Below, piece after piece: positions 37,859 through 48,235 of a stretch of DNA of 48,619 nt. The stretch spans positions 1-48,619 of the forward strand of contig NW_003148696.1 in assembly GCF_000003605.2 (NCBI RefSeq), read 5' to 3'. The DNA is from Saccoglossus kowalevskii (taxonomy: Eukaryota > Hemichordata > Enteropneusta > Harrimaniidae). The notes beneath the pieces were generated by a model that saw only the letters and a list, made by a program, of their open reading frames with translations, did not search any database and was not told the DNA's origin. The translations under genes were made by a program, and so were the position numbers. Each line of letters starts with the position of its first letter. The first letter of the stretch is position 1.

Positions 37859-38812
37859 TGAGAAGTGACCCACCTGTATGAGAATCCAATCTGAGAAGTG
37901 ACCCACCTGTATAGGAGTCCAATCTGAGGCGTGACCCACCTGTGTGGGAATCCAATCTGAGACATGATCCACCTCTATGGGAATCCAATCCGAGTTGTGA
38001 CCCACCTGTATGGAAATCCAATCTGAGACGTGACCTACCTGCATGGGAATCAGTTCTGAGATGTGACCCACCTGTGTGGGAATCCAATCTGAGACATGAT
38101 CCACCTGTATGGGAATCCAATCCGAGTTGTGACCCACCTGTATGGGAATCCAATATGAGACGTGACCTACCTGTATGGGAATCAGTTCTGAGATGTGACC
38201 CACCTGTTTGACAATCCAATCTGAGAAGTGACCCACCTGTATGAGAATCCAATCTGAGATGTGACCCACCTGTATGGGAATTCAATCTGAGAAGTGACCT
38301 ACCTGTATGGGAATCCATTCTGAGTTGTGATCTACCTGTATGGGAGTCCAATCTGAGTTGTGATCCACCTGTATGGGAATATAATCTGAGAAGTGACCCA
38401 CCTGTATGGGAATCCAATGTGAGATGTGATCTACCTGTATGGGAATCCATTGTGAGTTGTGATCCATCTGTATGGGAATCCAATCTGAGTTGTGATCCAC
38501 CTGTGTGGGAATCCAATCTGAGATGTGATCTACCTGTATGGGAATCCATTGTGAGATGTGACCCACCTGTTTGGGAATTCAGTCTGAGAAGTGACCCACC
38601 TGTATGGGAATCCAATCTGAGATGTGACCTACCTGTATGGGAATCCAATCTGAGATGTGACCCACCTGTATGGGAATTCAATCTGAGAAGTGACCCACCT
38701 GTATGGGAATCCAATCTGAGACATGACCCACCTGCATGGGAATCCAATCTGAGATGTGACCCACGTGTATGAGAATACAATCTGAGAAGTGACCTACCTG
38801 TATGGCAATCCA
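37859..38812. repeat. Block H2, paired with 22000-22945
   Basis: Full-length partner of H1 without the 8-base loss. It ends at the scrambled junction 38818-38835. Confidence 0.84.
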
Positions 38813-38817
38813 TTCTG

Positions 38818-38835
38818 AGTGTGACCACTGTTATG
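38818..38835. repeat. Scrambled junction between blocks
   Basis: CTGAGTGTGACCACTGTTATG lies between the end of block H2 and a string with GGGAATCAGTTCTGAG. Several bases are lost and one or two gained relative to any normal unit. Confidence 0.85.
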
Positions 38836-39832
38836 GGAATCCAATCTGAGACGTGACCCACCTGTATGGGAATCAGTTCTGAGATGTGACCCACCTGTTT
38901 GAGAATCCAATCTGAGAAGTGACCCACCTGTATGAGAATCCTATCTGAGATGTGACCCACCTGTATGGTAATTCAATCTGAGAAGTGACCTACCTGTATG
39001 GGAATCCATTCTGAGTTGTGACCCACCTGTATTGGAATCCAATCTGAGACGTGACCCACCTGTATGGGAATTCAATCTGAGAAGTGACCCACCTGTATGG
39101 GAATCCAATCTGAGACATGACCCATCTGCATGGGAATCCAATCTGAGATGTGACCCACTTGTATGGGAATCCAATCTTAGACGTGACACACCTGTATGGG
39201 AATCCAATCTGAGACGTGACCCACCTGTATGACAATCCAATCTTAGTTGTGACCCACCTGTATGGCAATCCAATCTGAGACATGACCCACCTGCATGGGA
39301 ATCCAATCTGAGATGTGACCCACCTGTGTGGGAATCCAATCTGAGACATGATCCACCTGTATGGGAATCCAATCCGAGTTGTGACCCACCTGTATGGGAA
39401 TCCAATCTGAGACGTGACCTACCTGTATGGGAATCAGTTCTGAGATGTGACCCACATGTTTGAGAATCCAATCTGAGAAGTGACCCACCTGTATGAGAAT
39501 CCAATCTGAGATGTGACCCACCTGTATGGGAATTCAATCTGAGAAGTGACCTACCTGTATGGGAATCCATTCTGAGTTGTGATCTACCTGTATGGGAGTC
39601 CAATCTGAGTTGTGATCCACCTGTATGGGAATATAATCTGAGAAGTGACCCACCTGTATGGGAATCCAATGTGAGATGTGATCTACCTGTATGGGAATCC
39701 ATTGTGAGTTGTGATCCATTTGTATGGAAATCCAATCTGAGTTGTGATCTACCTGTATGGGAGTCCAATCTGAGTTGTGATCCACCTGTATGGGAATCCA
39801 ATCTGAGACGTAACCCACCTGTATAGGAATCC

Positions 39833-40394
39833 AATCTGAGAAGTGACCCACCTGTATGGGAATCCAATCTGAGAAGTGACCCACCTGTATGGAAATCCAA
39901 TCTGAGATGTGACCCACGTGACCCACTTGTATGGGAATCCAATCTGAGACGTGACGCACCTGTATGGGAATCCAATCTGAGACGTGACCCACCTGTATGG
40001 CAATCCAATCTGATTTGTGACCCACCTGTATGGGAATCCAATCTGATTTGTGACCCACCTGTATGGGAATCCAATCTGAGGCGTGACCCACCTGTGTGGG
40101 AATCCAATCTGAGACATGATCCACCTGTATGGGAATCCAATCTGAGTTGTGACCCACCTGTATGGGAATCCAATCTGAGACGTGACCCACCTGTATGGGA
40201 ATCAGTTCTGAGATGTGACCCACCTGTTTGAGAATCCAATCTGAGAAGTGACCCACCTGTATGAGAATCCTATCTGAGATGTGACCCACCTGTATGGGAA
40301 TTCAATCTGAGAAGTGACCTACCTGTATGGGAATCCATTCTGAGTTGTGACCCACCTGTATTGGAATCCAATCTGAGACGTGACCCACCTGTAT
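39833..40394. repeat. Block K2, paired with 27004-27565
   Basis: Contains the second example of the 42-base unit. It continues on its right into block L2 (40085-40859), which overlaps it. Confidence 0.87.
39911..39919. repeat. 9-bp insertion making a 42-bp unit, second locus
   Basis: Identical to 27082-27090 and in the same neighbourhood of variant units, so it is a copy by descent, not a second event. Confidence 0.85.
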
Positions 40395-40859
40395 GGGAAT
40401 TCAATCTGAGAAGTGACCCACCTGTATGGGAATCCAATCTGAGACATGACCCATCTGCATGGGAATCCAATCTGAGATGTGACCCACTTGTATGGGAATC
40501 CAATCTTAGACGTGACACACCTGTATGGGAATCCAATCTGAGACGTGACCCACCTGTATGACAATCCAATCTTAATTGTGACCCACCTGTATGGCAATCC
40601 AATCTGAGACGTGACCTGCCTGTATGGGAATCCAATCTGAGAAGTGACCCACCTGTATTGGAATCCAATCTGAGACGTGACCTACCTGCATGGGAATCAA
40701 TTCTGAGAAGTGACCCACCTGTATAGGAATCCAATGTGAGACGTGACCTACCTGTATGCGAATCCAATCTGAGAAGTGACCCACCTGTATGAGAAGCCAA
40801 TCTGAGAAGTGACCCACCTGTATGAGAATCCAATCTGAGATGTGACCCACGTGTATGGG
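40085..40859. repeat. Block L2, paired with 20490-21264
   Basis: Private changes are CTTAATTGTGACC (about 40570) and ACGTGACCTGCCTG (about 40609). The right end passes into GGGAACACAATC, then module copy 7. Confidence 0.82.
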
Positions 40860-40918
40860 AACACAATCTGAGAAGTGAACTACCTGTATAGGAATCCATT
40901 CTGAGTTGTGACCCACCT

Positions 40919-41464
40919 GTGTTGGAATCCAATCTGAGACGTGACCCACCTGTATGGGAATCCAATCTGAGATGTGATCTACCTGTATGGGAATCCATTG
41001 TGAGTTCTGACCCGCCTGTATGGGAGTCAATTTTGAGTTGTGTCCCACCTGTATGGGAATCCAATCTGAGACGTGACCCACCTGCATGGGAATCAAATCT
41101 GAGATGTGACCCACCTGTTTGAGAATCCAATCTGAGAAGTGACCAGCCTGTATGAGAATCCAATCTGAGATGTGACCCACCTGTATGGGAATACAATCTG
41201 AGAAGTGACCTACCTGTATGGGAATCCATTCTGATTTGTTACCCACCTGTGTTGGAATCCAATCTGAGACATGACCCACCTGTGTGGGAATCCAATCTGA
41301 GATGTGATCTACCTGTATGGGAATCCATTGTGAGATGTGACCCAACTGTTTGGGAATTCAATCTGAGAAGTGACCCACCTGTATGGGAATCCAATCTGAG
41401 ATGTGACCTACCTGTATGGGAATCCATTGTGAGTTGTGACCCACGTGTATGAGAATCCAATCAG
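40919..41464. repeat. 20-unit module, copy 7
   Basis: Markers fall at 40919, 41249 (+330) and 41462 (+543). Private changes are GATTTGTTACCC near 41234 and GACCCAACTG near 41340. The end of the module carries CCCACGTGTATGAG, as at about 2384, and joins the block shared with 2290-2787. Confidence 0.85.
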
Positions 41465-41846
41465 AGTTGTGATCCACCTGTATGGGAATCCAATCTGAGT
41501 TGTGATCTACCTGTATGAGAATCCAATCTGAGATGTGACCCACCTGTATGGGAATCCAATCTGAGACGTGACCCACCTGTATGGCAATCCAATCTGAGTT
41601 GTGACCCACCTGTATGGGAATCCAATCTGAGACGTGACCCACCTGTATGGGAATCCAATGTGAGATGTGATCTACATGTATGGGAATTCATTGTGAGTTG
41701 TGATCCACCTGTATGGGAATTCAATCTGTGTTGTGATCTACCTGTATGGGAGTCCAATCTGAGTTGTGATCCACCTGTATGGGAATCCAATCTGAGACGT
41801 AACCCACCTGCATGGGAATCAAATCTGAGATGTGACCCACCTGTAT
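41349..41846. repeat. Block C2, paired with 2290-2787
   Basis: Partner of the block near the left end of the window. To the right both loci continue into the same GTATTGGAATCC string (2881 and about 41843), but this copy lacks three units (99 bases) found at 2788-2880, so it carries a unit-number deletion. Confidence 0.82.
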
Positions 41847-42394
41847 TGGAATCCAATCTGAGTTGTGATCCACCTGTATGGGAGTCCAATCTGAGTTGTG
41901 ATCCACCTGTATGGGAATCCAATCTGAGACGTGACCCACCTGTATGAGAATCCAATCTGAGACGTGACCGACCTGTATGGGAATCCAATCTGAGAAGTGA
42001 CCGACCTGTATGGGAATCCAATCTGATTTGTGACCCACCTGTATGGGAATCCAATCTGAGACGTGACCCACCTGTATGGGAATCCAATCTGAGGCGTGAC
42101 TCACCTGTGTGGGAATCCAATCTGAGACATGATCCACTTGTATGGGAATCCAATCTGAGTTGTGACCCACCTGTATGGGAATCCAATCTGAGACGTGACC
42201 CACCTGTATGGGAATCAGTTCTGAGATGTGACCCACCTGTTTGAGAATCCAATCTGAAAAGTGACCCACCTGTATGAGAATCCTATCTGAGATGTGACCC
42301 ACCTGTATGGGAATTCAATCTGAGAAGTGACCTACCTGTATGGGAATCCATTCTGAGTTGTGACCCACCTGTATTGAAATCCAATCTGAGACGT

Positions 42395-42425
42395 GACCCA
42401 CCTGTACGAGTCCAATCCGAGATGT
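42395..42425. repeat. 31-bp short unit, copy 6, with changes
   Basis: Reads TACGAGTCCAATCCGAG, with two further substitutions shared only with the copy at 46185; the preceding unit has GTATTGAAATCC. Confidence 0.87.
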
Positions 42426-42835
42426 GACCCACCTGTATGGGAATTCAATCTGAGAAGTGACCCACCTGTATGGGAATCCAATCTGAGACATGACCCACCT
42501 GCATGGGAATCCAATCTGAGATGTGACCGACCTGTATGGGAATACAATCTGAGAAGTGACCGACCTGTATGGGAATCCAATCTGAGACGTGGCCCACCTG
42601 TATGGCAATCCAATCTGAGACGTGACCTACCTGTATGAGAATCCAATCTGAGAAGTGACCCACCTGTATTGGAATCCAATCTGAGGCGTGACCTACCTAC
42701 ATGGGAATCAATTCTGAGAAGTGACCCACCTGTATAGGAATCCAATCTGAGAAGTGACCCACCTGTATGGGAATCCAATCTGAGACGTGACCTACCTGTA
42801 TGCGAATCCAATCTGAGAAGTGACCCACCTGTATG

Positions 42836-42872
42836 AGATCCAATGTGAGAAGTGACCACCTGTGTGAGAATC
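42836..42872. repeat. Three single-base losses in block M1
   Basis: TATGAGATCC, GTGACCACC and GAGAATCAATC each lack one base present in the partner at about 46660-46700, and TGTGTGAG replaces TGTATGAG. Confidence 0.85.
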
Positions 42873-42959
42873 AATCTGAGATGTGACCCACGTGTATGGG
42901 AATACAATCTGAGAAGTGACCTACCTGTATAGGAATCCATTCTGAGTTGTGACCCACCT

Positions 42960-43505
42960 GTGTTGGAATCCAATCTGAGACGTGACCCACCTGTATGGGA
43001 ATCCAATCTGAGATGTGATCTACCTGTATGGGAATCCATTGTGAGTTCTGACCCGCCTGTATGAGAGTCAATTTTGAGTTGTGTCCCACCTGTATGGGAA
43101 TCCAATCTGAGACGTGACCCACCTGCATGGGAATCAAATCTGAGATGTGACCCACCTGTTTGAGAATCCAATCTGAGAAGTGACCAGCCTGTATGAGAAT
43201 CCAATCTGAGATGTGACCCACCTGTATGGGAATACAATCTGAGAAGTGACCTACCTGTATGGGAATCCATTCTGATTTGTGACCCACCTGTGTTGGAATC
43301 CAATCTGAGACATGACCCACCTGTGTGGGAATCCAATCTGAGATGTGATCTACCTGTATGGGAATCCATTGTGAGATGTGACCCACCTGTTTGGGAATTC
43401 AATCTGAGAAGTGACCCACCTGTATGGGAATCCAATCTGAGATGTGACCTACCTGTATGGGAATCCATTGTGAGTCGTGACCCACCTGTATGAGAATCCA
43501 ATCAG
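42960..43505. repeat. 20-unit module, copy 8
   Basis: Markers fall at 42960, 43290 (+330) and 43503 (+543). It shares TATGAGAGTCAATTTTG and GAGTCGTGACCC with the copy at 46786 and no other. Both lie inside the 1.8-kb block pair 42015-43783 and 45805-47609. Confidence 0.85.
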
Positions 43506-44663
43506 AGTTGTGATCCACCTGTATGGGAATCCAATCTGAGTTGTGATCTACCTGTATGAGAATCCCTTCTGAGATGTGACCCACCTGTATGGGAATCCAA
43601 TCTGAGACGTGACCCACCTGTATGGCAAACCAATCTGAGTTGTGACCCACCTGTATGGGAATCCAATCTGAGACGTGACCCACCTGTATGGGAATCCAAT
43701 CTGAGGCGTGACCCACCTGTGTGGGAATCCAATCTGAGTTGTGATCTACCTGTATGGGAGTCCAATCTGAGTTGTGATCCACCTGCATGGGAATCCAATC
43801 TGAGATGTGACCCACTTGTATGGGAATCCAATCTGAGACGTGACCCACCTGTATGGGAATCCAATCTGAGACGTGACCCACCTGTATGGCAATCCAATCT
43901 GAGACGTGACCCACCTGTATGGCAATCCAATCTGAGACGTGACCCACCTGTATGGGAATCCAATCTGAGGCGTGACCCACCTGTGTGGGGATCCAATCTG
44001 AGACATGATCCACCTGTATGGGAATCCAATCCGAGTTGTGACCCACCTGTATGGGAATCCAATATGAGACGTGACCTACCTGTATGGGAATCAGTTCTGA
44101 GATGTGACCCACATGTTTGAGAATCCAATCTGAGAAGTGACCCACCTGTATGAGAATCCAATCTGAGATGTGACCCACCTGTATGGGAATTCAATCTGAG
44201 AAGTGACCTACCTGTATGGGAATCCATTGTGAGTTGTGACCCACCTGTATGAGAATCCAATCAGAGTTGTGATCCACCTGTATGGGAATCCAATCTGGCA
44301 CGTGACCCACATGCATGGGAATCCAATCTGAGATGTGACCCACTTGTATGGGAATCCAATCTGAGACGTGACCCACCTGTATGGGAATCCAATCTGAGAC
44401 GTGACCCACCTGTATGGCAATCCAATCTGAGTTGTGACCCACCTGTATGGGAATCCAATCTGAGACGTGACCCACCTGTATGGGAATCCAATCTGAGGCG
44501 TGACCCACCTGTGTGGGAATCCAATCTGAGACATGATCCACCTGTATGGGAATCCAATCCGAGTTGCGACCCACCTGTATGGGAATCCAATATGAGACGT
44601 GACCTACCTGTATGGGAATCAGTTCTGAGATGTGACCCACATGTTTGAGAATCCAATCTGAGA

Positions 44664-45917
44664 AGTGACCCACCTGTATGAGAATCCAATCTGAGATGTG
44701 ACCCACCTGTATGGGAATTCAATCTGAGAAGTGACCTACCTGTATGGGAATCCATTCTGAGTTGTGATCTACCTGTATGGGAGTCCAATCTGAGTTGTGA
44801 TCCACCTGTATGGGAATATAATCTGAGAAGTGACCCACCTGTATGGGAATTCAATGTGAGATGTGATCTACCTGTATGGGAATCCATTGTGAGTTGTGAT
44901 CCATTTGTATGGAAATCCAATCTGAGTTCTGATCTACCTGTATGGGAGTCCAATCTGAGTTGTGATCCACCTGTATGGGAATCCAATCTGAGACGTAACC
45001 CACCTGTATAGGAATCCAATCTGAGAAGTGACCCACCTGTATGGGAATCCAATCTGAGAAGTGACCCACCTGTATGGAAATCCAATCTGAGATGTGACCC
45101 ACTTGTATGGGAATCCAATCTGAGACGTGACGCACCTGTATGGGAATCCAATCTGAGACGTGACCCACCTGTATGGTAATCCAATCTGATTTGTGACCCA
45201 CCTGTATGGGAATCCAATCTGAGACGTGACCCACCTGTATGGGAATCCAATCTGAGGCGTGACTCACCTGTGTGGGAATCCAATCTGAGAAGTGACCCAC
45301 CTGTATGAGAATCCAATCTGAGATGTGACCCACCTGTATGGGAATTCAATCTGAGAAGTGACCTACCTGTATGGGAATCCATTCTGAGTTGTGATCTACC
45401 TGTATGGGAGTCCAATCTGAGTTGTGATCCACCTGTATGGGAATATAATCTGAGAAGTGACCCACCTGTATGGGAATTCAATGTGAGATGTGATCTACCT
45501 GTATGGGAATCCATTGTGAGTTGTGATCCATTTGTATGGAAATCCAATCTGAGTTCTGATCTACCTGTATGGGAGTCCAATCTGAGTTGTGATCCACCTG
45601 TATGGGAATCCAATCTGAGACGTAACCCACCTGTATAGGAATCCAATCTGAGAAGTGACCCACCTGTATGGGAATCCAATCTGAGAAGTGACCCACCTGT
45701 ATGGAAATCCAATCTGAGATGTGACCCACTTGTATGGGAATCCAATCTGAGACGTGACGAACCTGTATGGGAATCCAATCTGAGACGTGACCCACCTGTA
45801 TGGTAATCCAATCTGATTTGTGACCCACCTGTATGGGAATCCAATCTGAGACGTGACCCACCTGTATGGGAATCCAATCTGAGGCGTGACTCACCTGTGT
45901 GGGAATCCAATCTGAGA
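44664..45917. repeat. 627-bp (19-unit) tandem duplication
   Basis: 44664-45290 is repeated directly as 45291-45917. Both carry GGGAATTCAATGTGAG (44846, 45473), GAGTTCTGATCTACC (about 44926, 45553), a GATCCATTTG marker (44898, 45525) and TATGGTAATCC. The only base difference I found is C at 45133 against A at 45760, making this the youngest duplication in the window by eye. Confidence 0.9.
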
Positions 45918-46184
45918 CATGATCCACCTGTATGGGAATCCAATCTGAGTTGTGACCCACCTGTATGGGAATCCAATCTGAGACGTGACCCACCTGTATG
46001 GGAATCAGTTCTGAGATGTGACCCACCTGTTTGAGAATCCAATCTGAAAAGTGACCCACCTGTATGAGAATCCTATCTGAGATGTGACCCACCTGTATGG
46101 GAATTCAATCTGAGAAGTGACCTACCTGTATGGGAATCCATTCTGAGTTGTGACCCACCTGTATTGAAATCCAATCTGAGACGT

Positions 46185-46215
46185 GACCCACCTGTACGAG
46201 TCCAATCCGAGATGT
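46185..46215. repeat. 31-bp short unit, copy 7, with changes
   Basis: Identical to the copy at 42395, inside the block pair M. Confidence 0.87.
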
Positions 46216-46785
46216 GACCCACCTGTATGGGAATTCAATCTGAGAAGTGACCCACCTGTATGGGAATCCAATCTGAGACATGACCCACCTGCATGGGAAT
46301 CCAATCTGAGATGTGACCGACCTGTATGGGAATACAATCTGAGAAGTGACCCACCTGTATGGGAATCCAATCTGAGAAGTGACCGACCTGTATGGGAATC
46401 CAATCTGAGACGTGGCCCACCTGTATGGCAATCCAATCTGAGACGTGACCTACCTGTATGGGAATCCAATCTGAGAAGTGACCCACCTGTATTGGAATCC
46501 AATCTGAGGCGTGACCTACCTACATGGGAATCAATTCTGAGAAGTGACCCACCTGTATAGGAATCCAATCTGAGAAGTGACCCACCTGTATGGGAATCCA
46601 ATCTGAGACGTGACCTACCTGTATGCGAATCCAATCTGAGAAGTGACCCACCTGTATGAGAATCCAATGTGAGAAGTGACCCACCTGTATGAGAATCCAA
46701 TCTGAGATGTGACCCACGTGTATGGGAATACAATCTGAGAAGTGACCTACCTGTATAGGAATCCATTCTGAGTTGTGACCCACCT

Positions 46786-47331
46786 GTGTTGGAATCCAAT
46801 CTGAGACGTGACCCACCTGTATGGGAATCCAATCTGAGATGTGATCTACCTGTATGGGAATCCATTGTGAGTTCTGACCCGCCTGTATGAGAGTCAATTT
46901 TGAGTTGTGTCCCACCTGTATGGGAATCCAATCTGAGACGTGACCCACCTGCATGGGAATCAAATCTGAGATGTGACCCACCTGTTTGAGAATCCAATCT
47001 GAGAAGTGACCAGCCTGTATGAGAATCCAATCTGAGATGTGACCCACCTGTATGGGAATACAATCTGAGAAGTGACCTACCTGTATGGGAATCCATTCTG
47101 ATTTGTGACCCACCTGTGTTGGAATCCAATCTGAGACATGACCCACCTGTGTGGGAATCCAATCTGAGATGTGATCTACCTGTATGGGAATCCATTGTGA
47201 GATGTGACCCACCTGTTTGGGAATTCAATCTGATAAGTGACCCACCTGTATGGGAATCCAATCTGAGATGTGACCTACCTGTATGGGAATCCATTGTGAG
47301 TCGTGACCCACCTGTATGAGAATCCAATCAG
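46786..47331. repeat. 20-unit module, copy 9
   Basis: Markers fall at 46786, 47116 (+330) and 47329 (+543). It is the sister of the copy at 42960. Its private change is CAATCTGATAAGTG near 47230. Confidence 0.85.
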
Positions 47332-48235
47332 AGTTGTGATCCACCTGTATGGGAATCCAATCTGAGTTGTGATCTACCTGTATGAGAATCCCTTCTGAGA
47401 TGTGACCCACCTGTATGGGAATCCAATCTGAGACGTGACCCACCTGTATGGCAAACCAATCTGAGTTGTGACCCACCTGTATGGGAATCCAATCTGAGAC
47501 GTGACCCACCTGTATGGGAATCCAATCTGAGGCGTGACCCACCTGTGTGGGAATCCAATCTGAGTTGTGATCTACCTGTATGGGAGTCCAATCTGAGTTG
47601 TGATCCACCTGTATGGGAATCCAATCTGAGAAGTGACCCACCTGTATGGGAATCCAATCTGAGATGTGATCTACCTGTATTGGAATCCATTGTGAGTTGT
47701 GATCCACCTGTATGGGAATCCAATCTGTGTTGTGATCTACCTGTATGGGAGTCCAATCTGAGTTGTGATCCACCTGTATGGGAATCCAATCTGAGACGTA
47801 ACCCACCTGTATAGGAATCCAATCTGAGGAGTGAACCACCTGTATGGGAATCCACTCTGAGAAGTGACCCACCTGTATGGAAATCCAATCTGAGATGTGA
47901 CCCACCTGCATGGGAATCAAATCTGAGATGTGACCCACCTGTATGGGAATCCAATCTGAGACGTGACCCACCTGTATGGGAATCCAATCTGAATTGTGAC
48001 CCACCTGTATGGGAATCCAATCTGAGTTGTGATCTACATGTATGAGAATCCAAGCTGAGATGTGACCCACCTGTATGGAATTCCAATCTGAGACGTGACC
48101 CACCTGTATGGCAATCCAATCTGAGTTGTGACCCACCTGTATGGGAATCCAATCTGAGGCGTGACCCACATGTGTGGGAATCCAGTCTGAGACATGATCC
48201 ACCTGTATGGGAATCCAATCTGAGTTGTGACCCAC

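Larger units (their letters stand above)
42015..43783. repeat. Block M1, paired with 45805-47609
   Basis: About 1.77 kb. The offset is 3,790 at the left and 3,826 at the right; the 36-base difference is one missing unit near 42545 plus three single-base deletions at 42836-42872. Shared rare variants include CTGAAAAGTGACC, CTGTACGAGTCC, CTACCTACATGGG, CCCTTCTGAG and GGCAAACCAATC. Confidence 0.87.
45805..47609. repeat. Block M2, paired with 42015-43783
   Basis: Partner of M1, one unit longer and without the single-base losses. After 47609 it continues into a left-domain string (CTGTGTTGTG at about 47726) that the partner lacks. Confidence 0.87.

Noticed and set aside
44261-46042. Minus-strand frame with TGGSxLRLDSH period resembling RTX or beta-roll nonapeptides
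   Set aside because: The likeness is superficial: the period is 11, not 9, the calcium-binding GGxGxD pattern is absent, and the frame is one of several overlapping ones.
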